A stretch of DNA of 12,255 nt from Armatimonadota bacterium (GTDB lineage: Bacteria; Armatimonadota; UBA5829): assembly GCA_026415535.1 (NCBI GenBank), contig JAOAGX010000034.1, forward strand, positions 1 through 12,255, read 5' to 3'. The notes beneath the pieces are model-generated. The model worked only from the letters and a program-made list of their open reading frames with translations. It was not told the origin of the DNA and made no database searches. Shown piece after piece: positions 11,890 through 12,255 of the stretch. How positions within the stretch are numbered: position 1 is the first letter of the stretch; each line of letters opens with the position of its first letter. The translations under genes and the position numbers were made by a program.

Positions 11890-12255
11890 TCACTTTCCTC
11901 GCCGCCTTACGATTAGGGCATCGGACGGTTTTCTCCGTCTAGTCTTGGTACCGTGAGCCGGCTTCCCCCACTTTGATACAGGAGTCTTCCGACCGACCGG
12001 CGACTTGCCCTCGCCACCGCCGTGCGGGTGGTCGCGTGGAGTCATAGCCACCCCGCGAACAGCCGGCCTAATACCCTTCCATCTCGACCGCCCGGCCTTG
12101 CCGAGTTTGATGTTCTCGTGATCGACATTGCCCACCTGGCCAACCGTAGCTTTGCACTCGGCAAGTACGTTTCTCATCTCGCCCGAGGGCAGTCTGAGTT
12201 GCACATACTTGCCCTCTTTAGCCATAATCTGAGCTCCGCTGCCAGCACTGCGCAC
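11890..12255 (-). CDS. rplB: 50S ribosomal protein L2, C-terminal part
   Basis: L2 binds domain IV of 23S rRNA beside the peptidyl transferase centre and is needed for subunit joining. Only the last 121 codons are in the window; the 5' part, about 150 codons by family length, lies beyond 12255, so the first codon here (GTG, reading Val) is internal. The visible segment has SAGSGAQIMAKEGKYVQLRLPSGE-type strand-rich sequence (SAGSGAQIMAKEGKYVQLR), GQVGNVDHENIKLGKAGRSRW and DHPHGGGEG (about 77-85 of the visible part), which contains the conserved histidine corresponding to E. coli His229. It ends KPSDALIVRRRGK, a usual L2 C-terminus. Gene order before rpsS is standard for an S10 operon. Confidence 0.97.
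   Translation of the reverse strand: MRSAGSGAQIMAKEGKYVQLRLPSGEMRNVLAECKATVGQVGNVDHENIKLGKAGRSRWKGIRPAVRGVAMTPRDHPHGGGEGKSPVGRKTPVSKWGKPAHGTKTRRRKPSDALIVRRRGK

Overview
The window is one long bacterial ribosomal-protein gene cluster, all on the minus strand. It covers the end of an S10-type operon, a complete spc-type operon, and the secY-adk-map segment that follows. Transcription runs from position 12255 down to 1: rplB (3' part), rpsS, rplV, rpsC, rplP, rpmC, rpsQ, rplN, rplX, rplE, an EF-G-like GTPase, rpsZ, rpsH, rplF, rplR, rpsE, rpmD, rplO, secY, adk and map (5' part). No stretch longer than about 115 bp lacks a gene. No rRNA, tRNA, CRISPR array or transposase gene was found.

The secY-adk-map order, the four-cysteine zinc forms of S14, L24 and the adenylate kinase lid, and the lack of a gamma-proteobacterial layout suggest a deep-branching Gram-positive-like or Terrabacteria lineage. 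I cannot name the phylum from sequence alone. Armatimonadota or a similar uncultured group is a weak guess. Five genes use non-ATG starts: TTG for adk and rpsC, GTG for rpsS, rpmC and rpsZ.

The main departure from the usual layout is a full-length, 690-codon EF-G2/FusA2-type translational GTPase. It sits between rplE and rpsZ with gaps of only 5 and 3 nt, so it appears to be co-transcribed and translationally coupled with large- and small-subunit proteins. Its G domain carries a G3 Tyr in place of the catalytic His, and a G4 motif reading NKLE in place of NKxD. The tip of domain IV, which enters the decoding site in EF-G, is preserved.

Most junctions are tight (overlaps of 1 to 14 nt, or gaps of 0 to 10 nt). 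The eight longer spacers (54 to 115 nt) all carry inverted repeats. Three of them hold four copies of one element: a CCTCT...AGAGG-type hairpin followed by a G-rich GTGAGG or CGAGG tail. All four are in the same orientation and lie just ahead of adk, rplR and rplX. The adk-map spacer is built of heptamers in two opposed blocks. The rpsZ-rpsH spacer has three arms that can form two mutually exclusive hairpins ahead of rpsH.

Several ribosomal proteins are longer than usual. L22 has a tail of about 75 residues, S3 and S5 have charged tails of about 35 to 45 residues, and L6 has an internal insertion of about 13 residues plus a basic tail.
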